NCBI GenBank assembly: GCA_009917405.1
Contig: QZED01000019.1
Span: forward strand, 1 to 35,791
Source: a bacterium c-19
Lineage (GTDB): Bacteria; Bacillota_I; Bacilli_A; Erysipelotrichales; Erysipelotrichaceae
DNA length: 35,791 nucleotides
Reading direction: 5' to 3'
The notes under the pieces were generated by a model. That model ran no database searches. It worked only from the letters and a program-made list of their open reading frames with translations, and was not told the origin of the DNA. Shown piece by piece: positions 1 through 8,134 of this stretch. A program made the position numbers and the translations under genes. How positions within the stretch are numbered: the stretch's first letter is position 1; every line of letters starts with the position of its first letter.

Positions 1-1
1 G

Positions 2-733
2 AAAGCAGTAATCAATGTAGATACCGATGGAGATGGAATCCCAAATATCAATATCGATAACAAGGGAGATTTCAAACCGCATTTGAATATCGCCAAAGAC
101 GGAGAAAACCCAACAGTCAACTTAGTAGGAATCCATGAATGGAAACCAAAGAAGGACTACAAAACAGGCAAATATACATTTGACAGTATCGGAAAAGAAG
201 ACTTCAAACCGGAACTAAATATCGATAGCGATGGAGATGGCTATCCAGATATTAATATTGATATAGACGGAGATGGAGAACCAGACATCAATAAAGATTT
301 GGATGGTGATGGAATACCTGATATAGATATAGACAGTACGGGTGATGGTATTCCCGATGTGAATGTAGATACAGACGGAGATGGCAAACCTGATGAAAAC
401 ATCAAAAAGATCACAGAATGGAAACCGGGCAAGAATGTAGAAGGAGACTTACCATACGATACGATGGATTTCAATGATAATGAAGATCCTGAAAAACCTG
501 ATGAACCGAATGGAAATGATCCCAATGATAAGGACAATCCCGGCAATCCAAACGATACAGACGACCCTAACGGAAATGACCATGACACATCGGTAAAAGG
601 CATGTATAATCCAGTCACAAGCATGGGCGGAGCGAATACAGGTGATACTACCAATCTGATGTATTACATGGGAATCAGTCTGTTATCCTTAAGTTTACTA
701 TTCTTTATTGGCTATAAACGAGAGAGCAAATGA
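2..733 (+). CDS. C-terminal part of a calcium-repeat, cell-wall-anchored surface protein (5' truncated)
   Basis: The frame is open from base 2, so the gene begins left of the window; the first possible internal start, a TTG at 83, is not a real start. The visible part contains 12-residue units of the type NxDxDGDGxPDx: five in tandem at 218-397 and degenerate ones from about base 14. These resemble the Asp-rich calcium loops of thrombospondin type 3 and dockerin-like repeats. Two EWKP-containing linkers follow the repeat groups. Next come an Asn/Asp/Pro-rich spacer that probably spans the wall, a TGD motif (NTGDTTN), a hydrophobic segment (MYYMGISLLSLSLLFFIGY) and a KRESK tail. This order is that of a sortase sorting signal, although no strict LPXTG is present. 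Role is inferred as an exported, calcium-stabilised stalk or adhesin. A terminator follows directly. Confidence 0.85.
   Translation, partial: KAVINVDTDGDGIPNINIDNKGDFKPHLNIAKDGENPTVNLVGIHEWKPKKDYKTGKYTFDSIGKEDFKPELNIDSDGDGYPDINIDIDGDGEPDINKDLDGDGIPDIDIDSTGDGIPDVNVDTDGDGKPDENIKKITEWKPGKNVEGDLPYDTMDFNDNEDPEKPDEPNGNDPNDKDNPGNPNDTDDPNGNDHDTSVKGMYNPVTSMGGANTGDTTNLMYYMGISLLSLSLLFFIGYKRESK
218..397 (+). repeat. Five tandem 36-base units encoding DxDGDGxPD calcium-loop repeats
   Basis: Five consecutive 12-codon units each encode NxDxDGDGxPDx, with one variant in which STGDG replaces DGDG. A degenerate pair of the same units lies at 14-85. The Asp spacing fits calcium coordination. Confidence 0.8.
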
Positions 734-744
734 TCATCATAAGG

Positions 745-778
745 GCAGAGAAAACTAAAAAATCTCTGCTCTTTTCTT
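745..778 (+). terminator. Rho-independent terminator of the left-edge surface protein gene
   Basis: GCAGAGA (745-751) pairs with TCTCTGC (763-769) across an 11-base A-rich loop and is followed by TCTTTTCTT. It lies 12 bases after the stop codon. Confidence 0.85.
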
Positions 779-805
779 GAGCTAAACGAAAGGATATAAT
801 ATAAT
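777..805 (+). promoter_or_regulatory. Candidate sigma-A promoter for the secreted protein / ECF sigma / anti-sigma unit
   Basis: TTGAGC (777-782), 17-base spacer, TATAAT (800-805). The -35 overlaps the end of the preceding terminator. A second TATAAT lies at 859-864 without a convincing -35. An ECF-dependent autoregulatory promoter cannot be excluded. Confidence 0.5.
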
Positions 806-910
806 TAGTTCATAAGTAACACGCAAAAAAAATATTATTTTTGAATGGATTGCGAATTTATAATCGTATTATAAGTGAGAACAAAAAAATTATTACGGAG
901 GTTTAAATTT

Positions 911-1426
911 ATGAGAAAAATAATCATTGTGATAACAACCATTATTACAGTCGCGGCAGTCGGAACGACAACCACATTAGCGCTAAATTCAATGAACGAT
1001 ATAAAAATCGAGGCAAATGAAGCGACCGATATTCCGGAAATAAAAATTACGGAGAAACAAGCGGCACAAACAAGCGAGAAAGCGAAAACTGTTGAAATTG
1101 AAAAAACAGTTACTAAAGATACAACTTCATCACCGACAGAAGAATTGCCGGCAGTACCGAAGACAGAGGCGACTGTTCCTGACAACGAGCAGACTGTTCC
1201 TACCGAAATTATTTGCGACTATTGCGGCGGTGCTTACGGACATCATTATGTGGGTGCGAACGGTGATGGCATCTGTGATCACTACAGCGGTAGTCACAAC
1301 GGCGGATACGGAAACCATCATCGTTATTACACAGATGAAAACGGTGACGGCATCTGCGATAATTACGGAAACGGCGGTTATGGTCAAGGCGGCGGATACG
1401 GACATCACGGCAGACACCACCGCTAA
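911..1426 (+). CDS. Small secreted His/Gly-rich protein with two NGDGICD motifs
   Basis: The start is the ATG at 911, because GGAGGT at 897-902 lies 8 bases upstream; an in-frame GTG at 875 has no ribosome binding site. The 171-residue product begins with a short basic end and a hydrophobic stretch (MRKIIIVITTIITVAAVG), a signal peptide or anchor. A Glu/Thr-rich linker follows. The last 70 residues hold CDYCGGAYGHH and two copies of a DxNGDGICDxY motif separated by Gly/His/Tyr-rich sequence. Paired Cys, paired His and the Asp-rich loops suggest metal binding outside the membrane. I do not recognise a named family. The downstream ECF sigma factor and the anti-sigma factor, whose tail is also His/Gly-rich, suggest it belongs to the same sensing unit; this is inference. 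Confidence 0.8.
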   Translation: MRKIIIVITTIITVAAVGTTTTLALNSMNDIKIEANEATDIPEIKITEKQAAQTSEKAKTVEIEKTVTKDTTSSPTEELPAVPKTEATVPDNEQTVPTEIICDYCGGAYGHHYVGANGDGICDHYSGSHNGGYGNHHRYYTDENGDGICDNYGNGGYGQGGGYGHHGRHHR

Positions 1427-1486
1427 TGACCGATATGTTTCAGTGGAAAAACTGCTCCACGGAAAACAATATCAAAGGAAAAGGTT

Positions 1487-1969
1487 ATGCGAAGTGAACA
1501 AGAGGTAAACATAGCGATTGATCAATACAGCGATATGATACGCAGATTGTGTATGATCTACTTGAAAAATTACGCAGATACCGAGGATATATTTCAGACG
1601 GTATTTTTAAAGTACGCCTTAAATGATCAAAAATTCGCATCTCAAGCCCATGAAAAAGCGTGGCTGATTCGAGTTACAATCAACGCCTGCAAGGATCTTT
1701 TAAAAAGCTTTTTTCGGCGTCGAACTGTTACCTTGGATGAGGTGATAGAACAAGCCGCTATACGACAAAATGAGCACCGTGAAGTATTAGAAGCAGTATA
1801 TGCATTGCCGCAGAAATATCGAGATGTTGTATATCTGCACTACGTAGAAGGCTACAGCGCCCCCGAAATCAGCGAAATTCTAAAAAAGAATGTGAATACC
1901 GTATATACTTTATTGACACGTTCTAAGCAAATACTGAAGGAAAAGCTGGGAGATGATGGAAATGAGTGA
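1487..1969 (+). CDS. ECF-type RNA polymerase sigma factor
   Basis: A 160-residue protein with the two-domain ECF layout. Region 2 lies at about residues 10-75 (YADTEDIFQTVFLKY, then HEKAWLIRVTINACKDLLK). Region 4 lies at about 98-150 (LPQKYRDVVYLHYVEGYSAPEI with the helix-turn-helix ending VNTVYTLLTRSKQILKEKL). It directs core polymerase to a stress or surface regulon. An AAGGAAAAGG stretch precedes the ATG. The gene starts 60 bases after the secreted His-rich protein gene and its stop overlaps the start of the anti-sigma gene, so the two are translationally coupled. It is much shorter than SigI of Bacillus although its partner is RsgI-like. Confidence 0.93.
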   Translation: MRSEQEVNIAIDQYSDMIRRLCMIYLKNYADTEDIFQTVFLKYALNDQKFASQAHEKAWLIRVTINACKDLLKSFFRRRTVTLDEVIEQAAIRQNEHREVLEAVYALPQKYRDVVYLHYVEGYSAPEISEILKKNVNTVYTLLTRSKQILKEKLGDDGNE

Positions 1970-2738
1970 ATCGATAAAAACGGTATTTGAGCAAGTTCAT
2001 GCCGAAACAGATTTAAAAGAAAATACTAAAGCTTATATCGCCCGACAATACCGAGAGGAGCCAAAGCATAAAACAAGCAGTGTTCGATATATGAAATATG
2101 CCATTGCGTGTGTGTGTATAATATTAATATCGCTTACGGCTCATCGTGTGTATTTTACGGCCACATCAAAAATCAGTATCGATATCAATCCATCTATCGA
2201 ACTGAATGTTAATCGCTTTAATCAAGTAATCTCTGTCAATAGTTATAATGATGATGGTAAAGAATTAGCGAAACAATTAAATGTCCGTTATCAAAATTAC
2301 GATGATGCGATCCAAGCAATCGTGAAGAATGAGATCATTGCCGAATTATTGGCAGATGATGAACTTATTACATTCACGGTAGCCGGCAGTGATTCAGGAC
2401 AGGCAAACAAAATTCTGTCTGAGTTAAAGGCTGAAACCGCTGATCAAGAAAATACGTATTGTTATCACGCATCAAATAAGGATGTACAAAAAGCCCACGA
2501 GGCAGGACTTTCCTTTGGGAAATATCGAGCTTATTTAGAGTTGAAAAAGCTTGATCCGACTATCGAAGCTGATTTCATCTCACAAATGACGATGCGTGAA
2601 ATACATGATTTAATTCATGAGCATTCTCAAGATAATACTGATACAAACGAAAGTACAAGCGGAAACGCTCATCACGGTCATAACGGTAACGGACATGGAA
2701 ATAAAAATGGTAAAGGCAAACATCGAAACAGTGAATAA
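1962..2738 (+). CDS. RsgI-like membrane anti-sigma factor with His/Gly-rich ectodomain tail
   Basis: Three ATGs (1953, 1956, 1962) are possible. I chose 1962 because GGGAG at 1948-1952 is then 9 bases away; the product has 258 residues. A cytoplasmic segment of about 43 residues (SESIKTVFEQVHAETDLKE) presumably holds the sigma factor. One membrane span follows (YMKYAIACVCIILISLTAH). The outside domain opens with ISIDINPSIELNVNRFNQVI, the signature of RsgI juxtamembrane (SEA-like) domains. In B. subtilis and clostridial RsgI proteins that domain autoproteolyses, and ectodomain release triggers intramembrane cleavage. The last 30 residues are His/Gly/Asn/Lys-rich (NAHHGHNGNGHGNKNGKG), a possible metal- or wall-binding tail. 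A terminator follows at 2751. Confidence 0.85.
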   Translation: MSESIKTVFEQVHAETDLKENTKAYIARQYREEPKHKTSSVRYMKYAIACVCIILISLTAHRVYFTATSKISIDINPSIELNVNRFNQVISVNSYNDDGKELAKQLNVRYQNYDDAIQAIVKNEIIAELLADDELITFTVAGSDSGQANKILSELKAETADQENTYCYHASNKDVQKAHEAGLSFGKYRAYLELKKLDPTIEADFISQMTMREIHDLIHEHSQDNTDTNESTSGNAHHGHNGNGHGNKNGKGKHRNSE

Positions 2739-2750
2739 GAGCGTAAAAGG

Positions 2751-2782
2751 CAGAAGCAGCGATGTTTCTGTTTTATTGTTTC
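2751..2782 (+). terminator. Probable terminator of the ECF/anti-sigma unit
   Basis: CAGAAGC (2751-2757) pairs with GTTTCTG (2764-2770), including one G-T pair, around a 6-base loop. TTTTATTGTTT follows. It lies 13 bases past the anti-sigma stop. Confidence 0.65.
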
Positions 2783-3127
2783 AAGCAATCGAAAAAACAG
2801 CCGGAAAACAGAAAAGGGTAAAGAATAATAAAATAAATATAAATAACAGCGGCAAAAAGAATACAAAAATGCGTCTGTGAAAACGGCATTGAATCGTCGG
2901 TGTCCCCTGATCATATTTCTGTAATGAAGATAATAAAGTTTTTTTCACAACGTGCAACGCAAATTTTCTGTGAATCAAGGTTCGACACTGTCTAAAACCG
3001 TAAATGAAAGAAAATAGAAATACGAGTCAAAATCGTTGAGAAAAGTTGTCGTCATATCAGCGAAACTGTGTTAAAATAATACTGATAACTTACAGAAAGA
3101 TATAAAATCCAAAACGGAGGTATAAGA
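2783..3127. other. Intergenic stretch before secA
   Basis: Together with the terminator this makes a 389-base gap. Apparent reading frames here lack ribosome binding sites and are A-rich low-complexity sequence. I see no RNA gene. An extended -10 (TGTTAAAAT, 3069-3077) followed by GGAGG at 3116-3120 probably serves secA. The -35 is unclear (TTGTCG at 3046-3051 would leave a 20-base spacer). Confidence 0.5.
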
Positions 3128-5485
3128 ATGGCAAATTTTATCGAGCGCTTATTCAGCGGTGAGAAAAAAATATTGGCAAGATTAGAAAATATTGCCAATC
3201 AAGTAGATGCGCTGAGTGAAGCGATGCGATCATTAAGCGATGAAGAATTAAAAGCAAAAACAGAAGAATTTAAAGCACGCTATGAAAAAGGTGAAACTTT
3301 AGATGATTTACAAGTAGAGGCATTTGCGGTTGCCAGAGAAGCAGCCGGACGTGTCATTCATGAATATCCGTACAAGGTACAGATCATGGGTGCGGCAGCG
3401 ATGCATCAGGGTGATATTGCTGAGATGAAAACCGGTGAGGGTAAAACCCTTACCGCCGTTATGTGCGTATACTTGAATGCACTTGCACAAAAGGGTCTGC
3501 ATGTGATCACCGTCAATGAATATTTGGCAGGACGTGATGCGGAATGGATGGGTGCGATTTATCGCTTCTTAGGCTTGAGTGTCGGGGTAAATATGCGTTC
3601 ACTTGCGCCGCATCAAAAACGCGCCGCATATGCGTGTGATATTACGTATACAACCAATTCGGAATTAGGTTTTGATTATTTGCGTGATAATATGGTGACA
3701 GATGTCAAAGAACGTGTACAGCGCGGTCTATATATGGCGATTGTCGATGAGGTCGATTCTATTTTAATCGATGAATCAAGGACACCACTGATTATATCCG
3801 GCGGTCGTAAACAAACAGCGAATTTGTATATTCAGGCAGATCAGTTTGTAAAGCGTCTGCATGAGGGTGATTATGAAATTGACGAAAAGACAAGACAAGT
3901 ACAGCTGAGTGAAAAAGGTGTAACGCTTGCCGAACGTAAATTTAAAATTAAAAATCTGTATGATATTGAGCATACGCAGTTAGTACATCATATTCAGCAG
4001 GCATTAAAAGCTAACTATATTATGATGAAGGATGTAGAATATGTCGTTCAGGAAGATGAAATTGTAATTGTCGATCAATTTACCGGAAGAACGATGCCGG
4101 GACGTGCCTATTCCGACGGTCTGCATCAGGCGATCGAAGCAAAGGAAGGCGTAAATATCAAAGAGGAAACAAGTACCTTGGCAACAATTACTTATCAGAA
4201 TTTCTTCCGTTTGTATGAAAAACTTGCAGGTATGACCGGTACGGCAAAAACCGAAGAAGAAGAATTCCTTGAAATTTATAATATGCGTGTTATTGTGATT
4301 CCGACGAACCGTCCGGTACAGAGAATCGATCATCCGGATTCCGTATGGGGAACCCGTGACTTGAAGTTTAATGCGCTGTGTGATGAGGTAGAGTCCTTAT
4401 ATCAACGCGGACAGCCGGTACTCGTCGGTACGATTGCGGTAGAGACAAGTGAATTGATTTCCGAAATGCTGACAAAGCGCAAAGTACCACATGAGGTACT
4501 GAATGCGAAAAACCATGCACGAGAAGCGGAAATCGTTGCGAAAGCAGGTCAGGTAAAATCGGTTACGATTGCGACTAATATGGCAGGGCGCGGTACCGAT
4601 ATTAAATTGAGTGAAGAATCACGTGCCTTAGGCGGCTTGGCTGTCATCGGCAGTGAACGCCATGAGTCACGACGCATTGATAACCAGCTGCGTGGACGAA
4701 GCGGTCGTCAGGGTGATCCCGGCTTCTCTCGCTTCTATGTATCGCTGCAAGATAACTTGATGATACGCTTCGGCGGTGAGCGTTTAGAAGGACTGTTCGC
4801 TACCATCGGCGATCAACAGGTAGAATCAAAATTGGTAACGAAATCAATCTCACAGGCACAAAGGCGTGTCGAAGGATATAACTTCGATGTGCGTAAACAA
4901 CTGTTGGACTATGATGATGTATTAAGAAAACAGAGAGAAATTATGTATGAACAGCGTAACTTTGTGCTGGAAAATGATGATGTACACAGTATTGTAAAAG
5001 ATATGACCGATCGCATCGTAGCCAATGTGGTAGAAGCGAATGTCGATGCGTCCAATCATGAAGATAAGATTGATGCATCAGGTGTTATTCAAGGTTTGGT
5101 GATGTTAGGCTTAGAGGAAGATGAAATCAAGCCGGAAGAACTTCGCGGTATGGATCGCGGACAGGCTGCGACTTATTGTGCTGATAAGATTTTCAACAGC
5201 TATGAAGAAAAAATCGCACCGATCAAGGATCAATTCTTACCGTTTGAGAAAACGATCGTATTGCGTAATATGGACCGCAACTGGATTGAGCATATCGATA
5301 TGATGGATAAGCTGAGAAGCGGAATTCATCTGCGCTCTTATGCACAGAATAATCCGTTACAGGCATATGTTTCTGAAGGTTATGAAATGTTTGAAGAAAT
5401 GATGCAGCGAATTGCGCGTGAAGTTGTATTCTTTGCCTTAAAGGTACAGGTTCAGCCGCAAGAGCCGCAACAGGAGAATGCGTAA
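3128..5485 (+). CDS. secA: Preprotein translocase ATPase SecA
   Basis: SecA drives unfolded secretory proteins through SecYEG using ATP. The 785-residue product shows Walker A KTGEGKT at residues 101-107, the DEVDSILIDE box at about 207-216, the preprotein cross-linking region after it, GTAKTEEEEF, and the second nucleotide-binding fold with TNMAGRGTDIKL and the RQGDPG motif. It ends QVQPQEPQQENA, without the CxCxSG...C(C/H) zinc motif of the longer Bacillus and E. coli proteins, so SecB- or lipid-binding functions of that tail are absent. GGAGG lies 7 bases before the ATG. The stop overlaps the prfB start as TAATG, so the two genes are co-transcribed and coupled, as in Bacillus. Confidence 0.98.
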   Translation: MANFIERLFSGEKKILARLENIANQVDALSEAMRSLSDEELKAKTEEFKARYEKGETLDDLQVEAFAVAREAAGRVIHEYPYKVQIMGAAAMHQGDIAEMKTGEGKTLTAVMCVYLNALAQKGLHVITVNEYLAGRDAEWMGAIYRFLGLSVGVNMRSLAPHQKRAAYACDITYTTNSELGFDYLRDNMVTDVKERVQRGLYMAIVDEVDSILIDESRTPLIISGGRKQTANLYIQADQFVKRLHEGDYEIDEKTRQVQLSEKGVTLAERKFKIKNLYDIEHTQLVHHIQQALKANYIMMKDVEYVVQEDEIVIVDQFTGRTMPGRAYSDGLHQAIEAKEGVNIKEETSTLATITYQNFFRLYEKLAGMTGTAKTEEEEFLEIYNMRVIVIPTNRPVQRIDHPDSVWGTRDLKFNALCDEVESLYQRGQPVLVGTIAVETSELISEMLTKRKVPHEVLNAKNHAREAEIVAKAGQVKSVTIATNMAGRGTDIKLSEESRALGGLAVIGSERHESRRIDNQLRGRSGRQGDPGFSRFYVSLQDNLMIRFGGERLEGLFATIGDQQVESKLVTKSISQAQRRVEGYNFDVRKQLLDYDDVLRKQREIMYEQRNFVLENDDVHSIVKDMTDRIVANVVEANVDASNHEDKIDASGVIQGLVMLGLEEDEIKPEELRGMDRGQAATYCADKIFNSYEEKIAPIKDQFLPFEKTIVLRNMDRNWIEHIDMMDKLRSGIHLRSYAQNNPLQAYVSEGYEMFEEMMQRIAREVVFFALKVQVQPQEPQQENA

Positions 5486-6586
5486 TGGAACTATATGAAA
5501 TAAAACAAGGATTGGATACTCACTCAAAAAAGCTTGCTTCTTTGAGTGAGTCACTTTGACTTAACCGAAAAAAGATATAAAATCGCTGAATTGACGCAAC
5601 AAAGCATGGAGTCTGATTTTTGGAATGATCCCGAACAGGCACAGCGGATTATACGCAAGTGTAATGGTATGAAGGAAATTGTAGATGCCTATGATTCCTT
5701 AGACCAAACGCTGTCCTCTTTATCAGAAAGCGTTGATTTGTTAAAACAGGAAAACGATGAAGATTTGTTTCAGCTTGTTGTTGAAGAATATGAACAAATG
5801 GCGGAACAGTTTGCGGATTTTGAAATTAAGGTACTGTTATCGCATGAATACGACCAATCCAATGCGATTTTGGAAATTCATCCGGGAGCCGGCGGTACGG
5901 AATCCTGCGACTGGGCAGAGATACTGTATCGCATGTACACACGATATGCGAATAAAAAGGGTTTTAAGGTCACTACCCTGGATTATCAGCCGGGCGATGA
6001 AGCCGGTATTAAATCGGTCACTTTCTTGGTTGAAGGGGAAAAGGCATACGGGTACTTAAAGGCTGAAAAAGGAGTACATCGGCTTGTGCGAATTTCACCG
6101 TTTGATGCAGGCGCAAGGCGACATACTTCATTTGCTTCTTTAGATGTCATGCCGCAGTTTCAAGATGAAATTGAAATCGATATTAAGCCGGAGGATCTGA
6201 TCGTAGAAACAAAGCGTGCCAGCGGTGCCGGCGGGCAGCATATTAATAAAACTGATTCCGCGGTTCGTATGGTGCATAAGCCTACTGGACTTGTCGCTAC
6301 ATGTCAAAGCGGGCGTTCGCAACATGAAAATCGCGAGGAAGCACTGCGTATTTTAAAATCACGACTCTATCAAAAAATGATTGAGGAACAAGAGGCAAAG
6401 CTTGCCGAAATCAAGGGCGAACAAAAGCTGATCGAATGGGGTTCACAAATTCGTTCTTATGTATTCCATCCGTATTCCTTAGTAAAGGATGTAAGAACCG
6501 GTCATGAAACAAGTCAGATTCAAAATGTGATGGACGGCGATTTAGATGAATTTATCTTTGCCTATTTGAAGCTTCAGATCGGATAA
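5485..6586 (+). CDS. prfB: Peptide chain release factor 2 (programmed +1 frameshift at 5554-5560)
   Basis: RF2 recognises UAA and UGA and releases the finished peptide. Translation starts at the ATG at 5485, with AGGAG 8 bases upstream. It runs 24 codons to CTT TGA C, slips +1 on CTT (5554-5556), and continues from GAC at 5558 to the stop at 6584-6586, giving 366 residues, the usual RF2 length. The anticodon-like SPF tripeptide is at residues 204-206 (RISPFDAGARR) and the catalytic GGQ at 249-251 (SGAGGQHINKT). The in-frame TGA is the known autoregulatory device: low RF2 raises frameshifting and so RF2 synthesis. It is not a mutation. A perfect hairpin precedes the slip site, and a terminator follows the gene. 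Confidence 0.97.
5518..5560 (+). promoter_or_regulatory. RF2 frameshift site CTTTGAC preceded by a perfect 11-bp hairpin
   Basis: ACTCACTCAAA (5518-5528) is exactly complementary to TTTGAGTGAGT (5541-5551), with a 12-base loop. Two bases later comes CTT TGA C (5554-5560), the conserved RF2 slip site. The usual strong Shine-Dalgarno-like stimulator is reduced here to GAGTGAG, which is also part of the 3' arm. Confidence 0.85.
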
Positions 6587-6607
6587 TAACAGAAAAAAAT
6601 AGAAAAG

Positions 6608-6632
6608 TGTCATGAGTTCATGGCATTTTTTT
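6608..6632 (+). terminator. Terminator of secA-prfB
   Basis: TGTCATG (6608-6614) pairs with CATGGCA (6619-6625), with one T-G pair and a 4-base loop, followed by TTTTTTTA. Confidence 0.8.
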
Positions 6633-6642
6633 ATATGTGATA

Positions 6643-6669
6643 TTCAGTCAAGAAAAAATATGATACAAT
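6643..6669 (+). promoter_or_regulatory. Probable mnmE promoter (extended -10)
   Basis: TGATACAAT (6661-6669) is an extended -10. The -35 region (around 6643, TTCAGT) is poor. It lies just past the prfB terminator and 26 bases before the mnmE start. Confidence 0.5.
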
Positions 6670-6694
6670 ACTGCATAGTACGGCAGGTGATACA

Positions 6695-8029
6695 ATGAGT
6701 GATACAATAGCGGCAATAGCGACACCGGTGGCAGACGGTGCGATTTCAATTATCCGAATCAGCGGTGATGATGCGATAGCGACAGCGAATCATCTGTTTG
6801 ATCGTGATTTACTAAGTAAAAAAGCCAATACAATTACCTATGGTTTTATTATTGATCCTAGAACAAATAAGCAAATTGATGAAGTTTTGGTTTCCCTATT
6901 CAAAGGACCTCATTCTTTCAGCGGAGAAGACGTTGTGGAAATTAACTGCCATGGTGGGCGCTTTATTACCGGGGAAATATTGAAACTAGTGTTATCACAA
7001 GGGGTGCGCTTGGCACAGCCGGGTGAATTTACACAGCGAGCGTTTTTAAACGGACGGATTGATTTAACACAGGCAGAATCTGTCATGGATATGATTGAAG
7101 CGGGAGATAAACTCAGTGCGCAAATGGCATTAAACGGAATCAGAGGCAGTGTGAAAAAGCTGTTAGAGCCGTTAATAAAAGATATTTTAGATATGATTGC
7201 ACATATTGAGGTGAATATTGATTATCCTGAGTACACCGACGTCGAGGAATTGACAAATGATATTTTGTTACCGAACATCAAGCAGTGGCTTTTGCATATC
7301 GATGAGATCTTGGAGCGCTCCGACAGCGGAAAAATCATTAAGGAAGGTATTAAAACGGCAATTATCGGAAAGCCGAATGTAGGGAAAAGCAGCTTGTTAA
7401 ATGCTTTGTTGGAAGAAGAAAAAGCAATCGTTACAGATATTGAGGGTACGACCAGGGATATTGTCGAAGGCAGTATTCATTTACAAGGGATAACTCTGCA
7501 TTTAATCGATACGGCAGGTTTAAGAGCCAGTGATGATAAAATTGAACAGATCGGTATCGCAAAGACTAAACAGATGATTGAAGAAGCACAGTTGATCCTT
7601 TTGGTGCTGGATGCTCAACGAGCATTAGATGAAGCCGATCGTGCATTGATTGAAAGCACCAAGGATAAACAGCGCCTGATCGTGTATAATAAGAGTGATT
7701 TAATTTCCTGTAAGGACGAGAATCAGATCTATATCAGTGCGATGCATCATGAGATCGATCCGCTCATTCAAGCATTAAAGCAGTTATATGGGCATCATTT
7801 TGAACTGGCAAACAGTCCGATTTTAAATAATGAACGTCAGATCGGTCTGCTTTATCATGCGAAAACGCATATGGAAAAGGCTTATCAAGCATTGTCAGAT
7901 AATTGTGAAATTGATCTTGTACAGATTGATATAGAAGCAGCATATAAAAACCTAAAAGAAATACTGGGAGAATATCATCGTGATGATTTATTGGATACAT
8001 TATTTGCGAATTTCTGTTTGGGGAAATAG
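6695..8029 (+). CDS. mnmE: tRNA modification GTPase MnmE (TrmE)
   Basis: With MnmG, MnmE adds the (carboxymethyl)aminomethyl group to wobble uridine 34 of several tRNAs. The N-terminal tetrahydrofolate-binding domain begins SDTIAAIATPVADGAISIIR. The G domain has G1 GKPNVGKSS at residues 225-233, G3 DTAGLR and G4 NKSD. The C-terminus ends in CLGK (441-444), with the cysteine of the family C-(I/L/V)-G-K motif. The length of 444 is close to the usual 455-460. GCAGGTG precedes the ATG. It stands as its own unit, separated from prfB by a terminator; the partner mnmG is not in the window. Confidence 0.97.
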   Translation: MSDTIAAIATPVADGAISIIRISGDDAIATANHLFDRDLLSKKANTITYGFIIDPRTNKQIDEVLVSLFKGPHSFSGEDVVEINCHGGRFITGEILKLVLSQGVRLAQPGEFTQRAFLNGRIDLTQAESVMDMIEAGDKLSAQMALNGIRGSVKKLLEPLIKDILDMIAHIEVNIDYPEYTDVEELTNDILLPNIKQWLLHIDEILERSDSGKIIKEGIKTAIIGKPNVGKSSLLNALLEEEKAIVTDIEGTTRDIVEGSIHLQGITLHLIDTAGLRASDDKIEQIGIAKTKQMIEEAQLILLVLDAQRALDEADRALIESTKDKQRLIVYNKSDLISCKDENQIYISAMHHEIDPLIQALKQLYGHHFELANSPILNNERQIGLLYHAKTHMEKAYQALSDNCEIDLVQIDIEAAYKNLKEILGEYHRDDLLDTLFANFCLGK

Positions 8030-8082
8030 TATCAGATTCATTTCTATATGATGAGATCGTTCATGTATCATGAAAAAATGAA

Positions 8083-8111
8083 GTGAAATTAGGATTCAAT
8101 GTTCATATGAT
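8083..8111 (+). promoter_or_regulatory. Weak candidate promoter before the TatD-family gene
   Basis: GTGAAA (8083-8088), 17 bases, TATGAT (8106-8111), 24 bases before the start codon. No terminator is visible between mnmE and this gene, so read-through is equally possible. Confidence 0.35.
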
Positions 8112-8134
8112 AAAGATTTTGAAAGGAGAACGCT

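Noticed and set aside
241-654. A 137-codon open frame on the minus strand
   Set aside because: It is the mirror of the Asp/Gly repeat-coding strand, Ser/Pro/Gly-biased, with no ribosome binding site.
1092-1508. A second plus-strand frame overlapping the His/Gly-rich gene
   Set aside because: No ribosome binding site; the other frame has a signal peptide, motifs and a proper start.
2617-2880. An 87-codon frame overlapping the end of the anti-sigma gene
   Set aside because: No start signals, low-complexity Lys/Asn sequence, and a terminator lies inside it.
5485-5559. prfB as a gene broken by an in-frame TGA
   Set aside because: The TGA is in the conserved CTT TGA C slip site, and the +1 frame gives a full 366-residue RF2 with SPF and GGQ.
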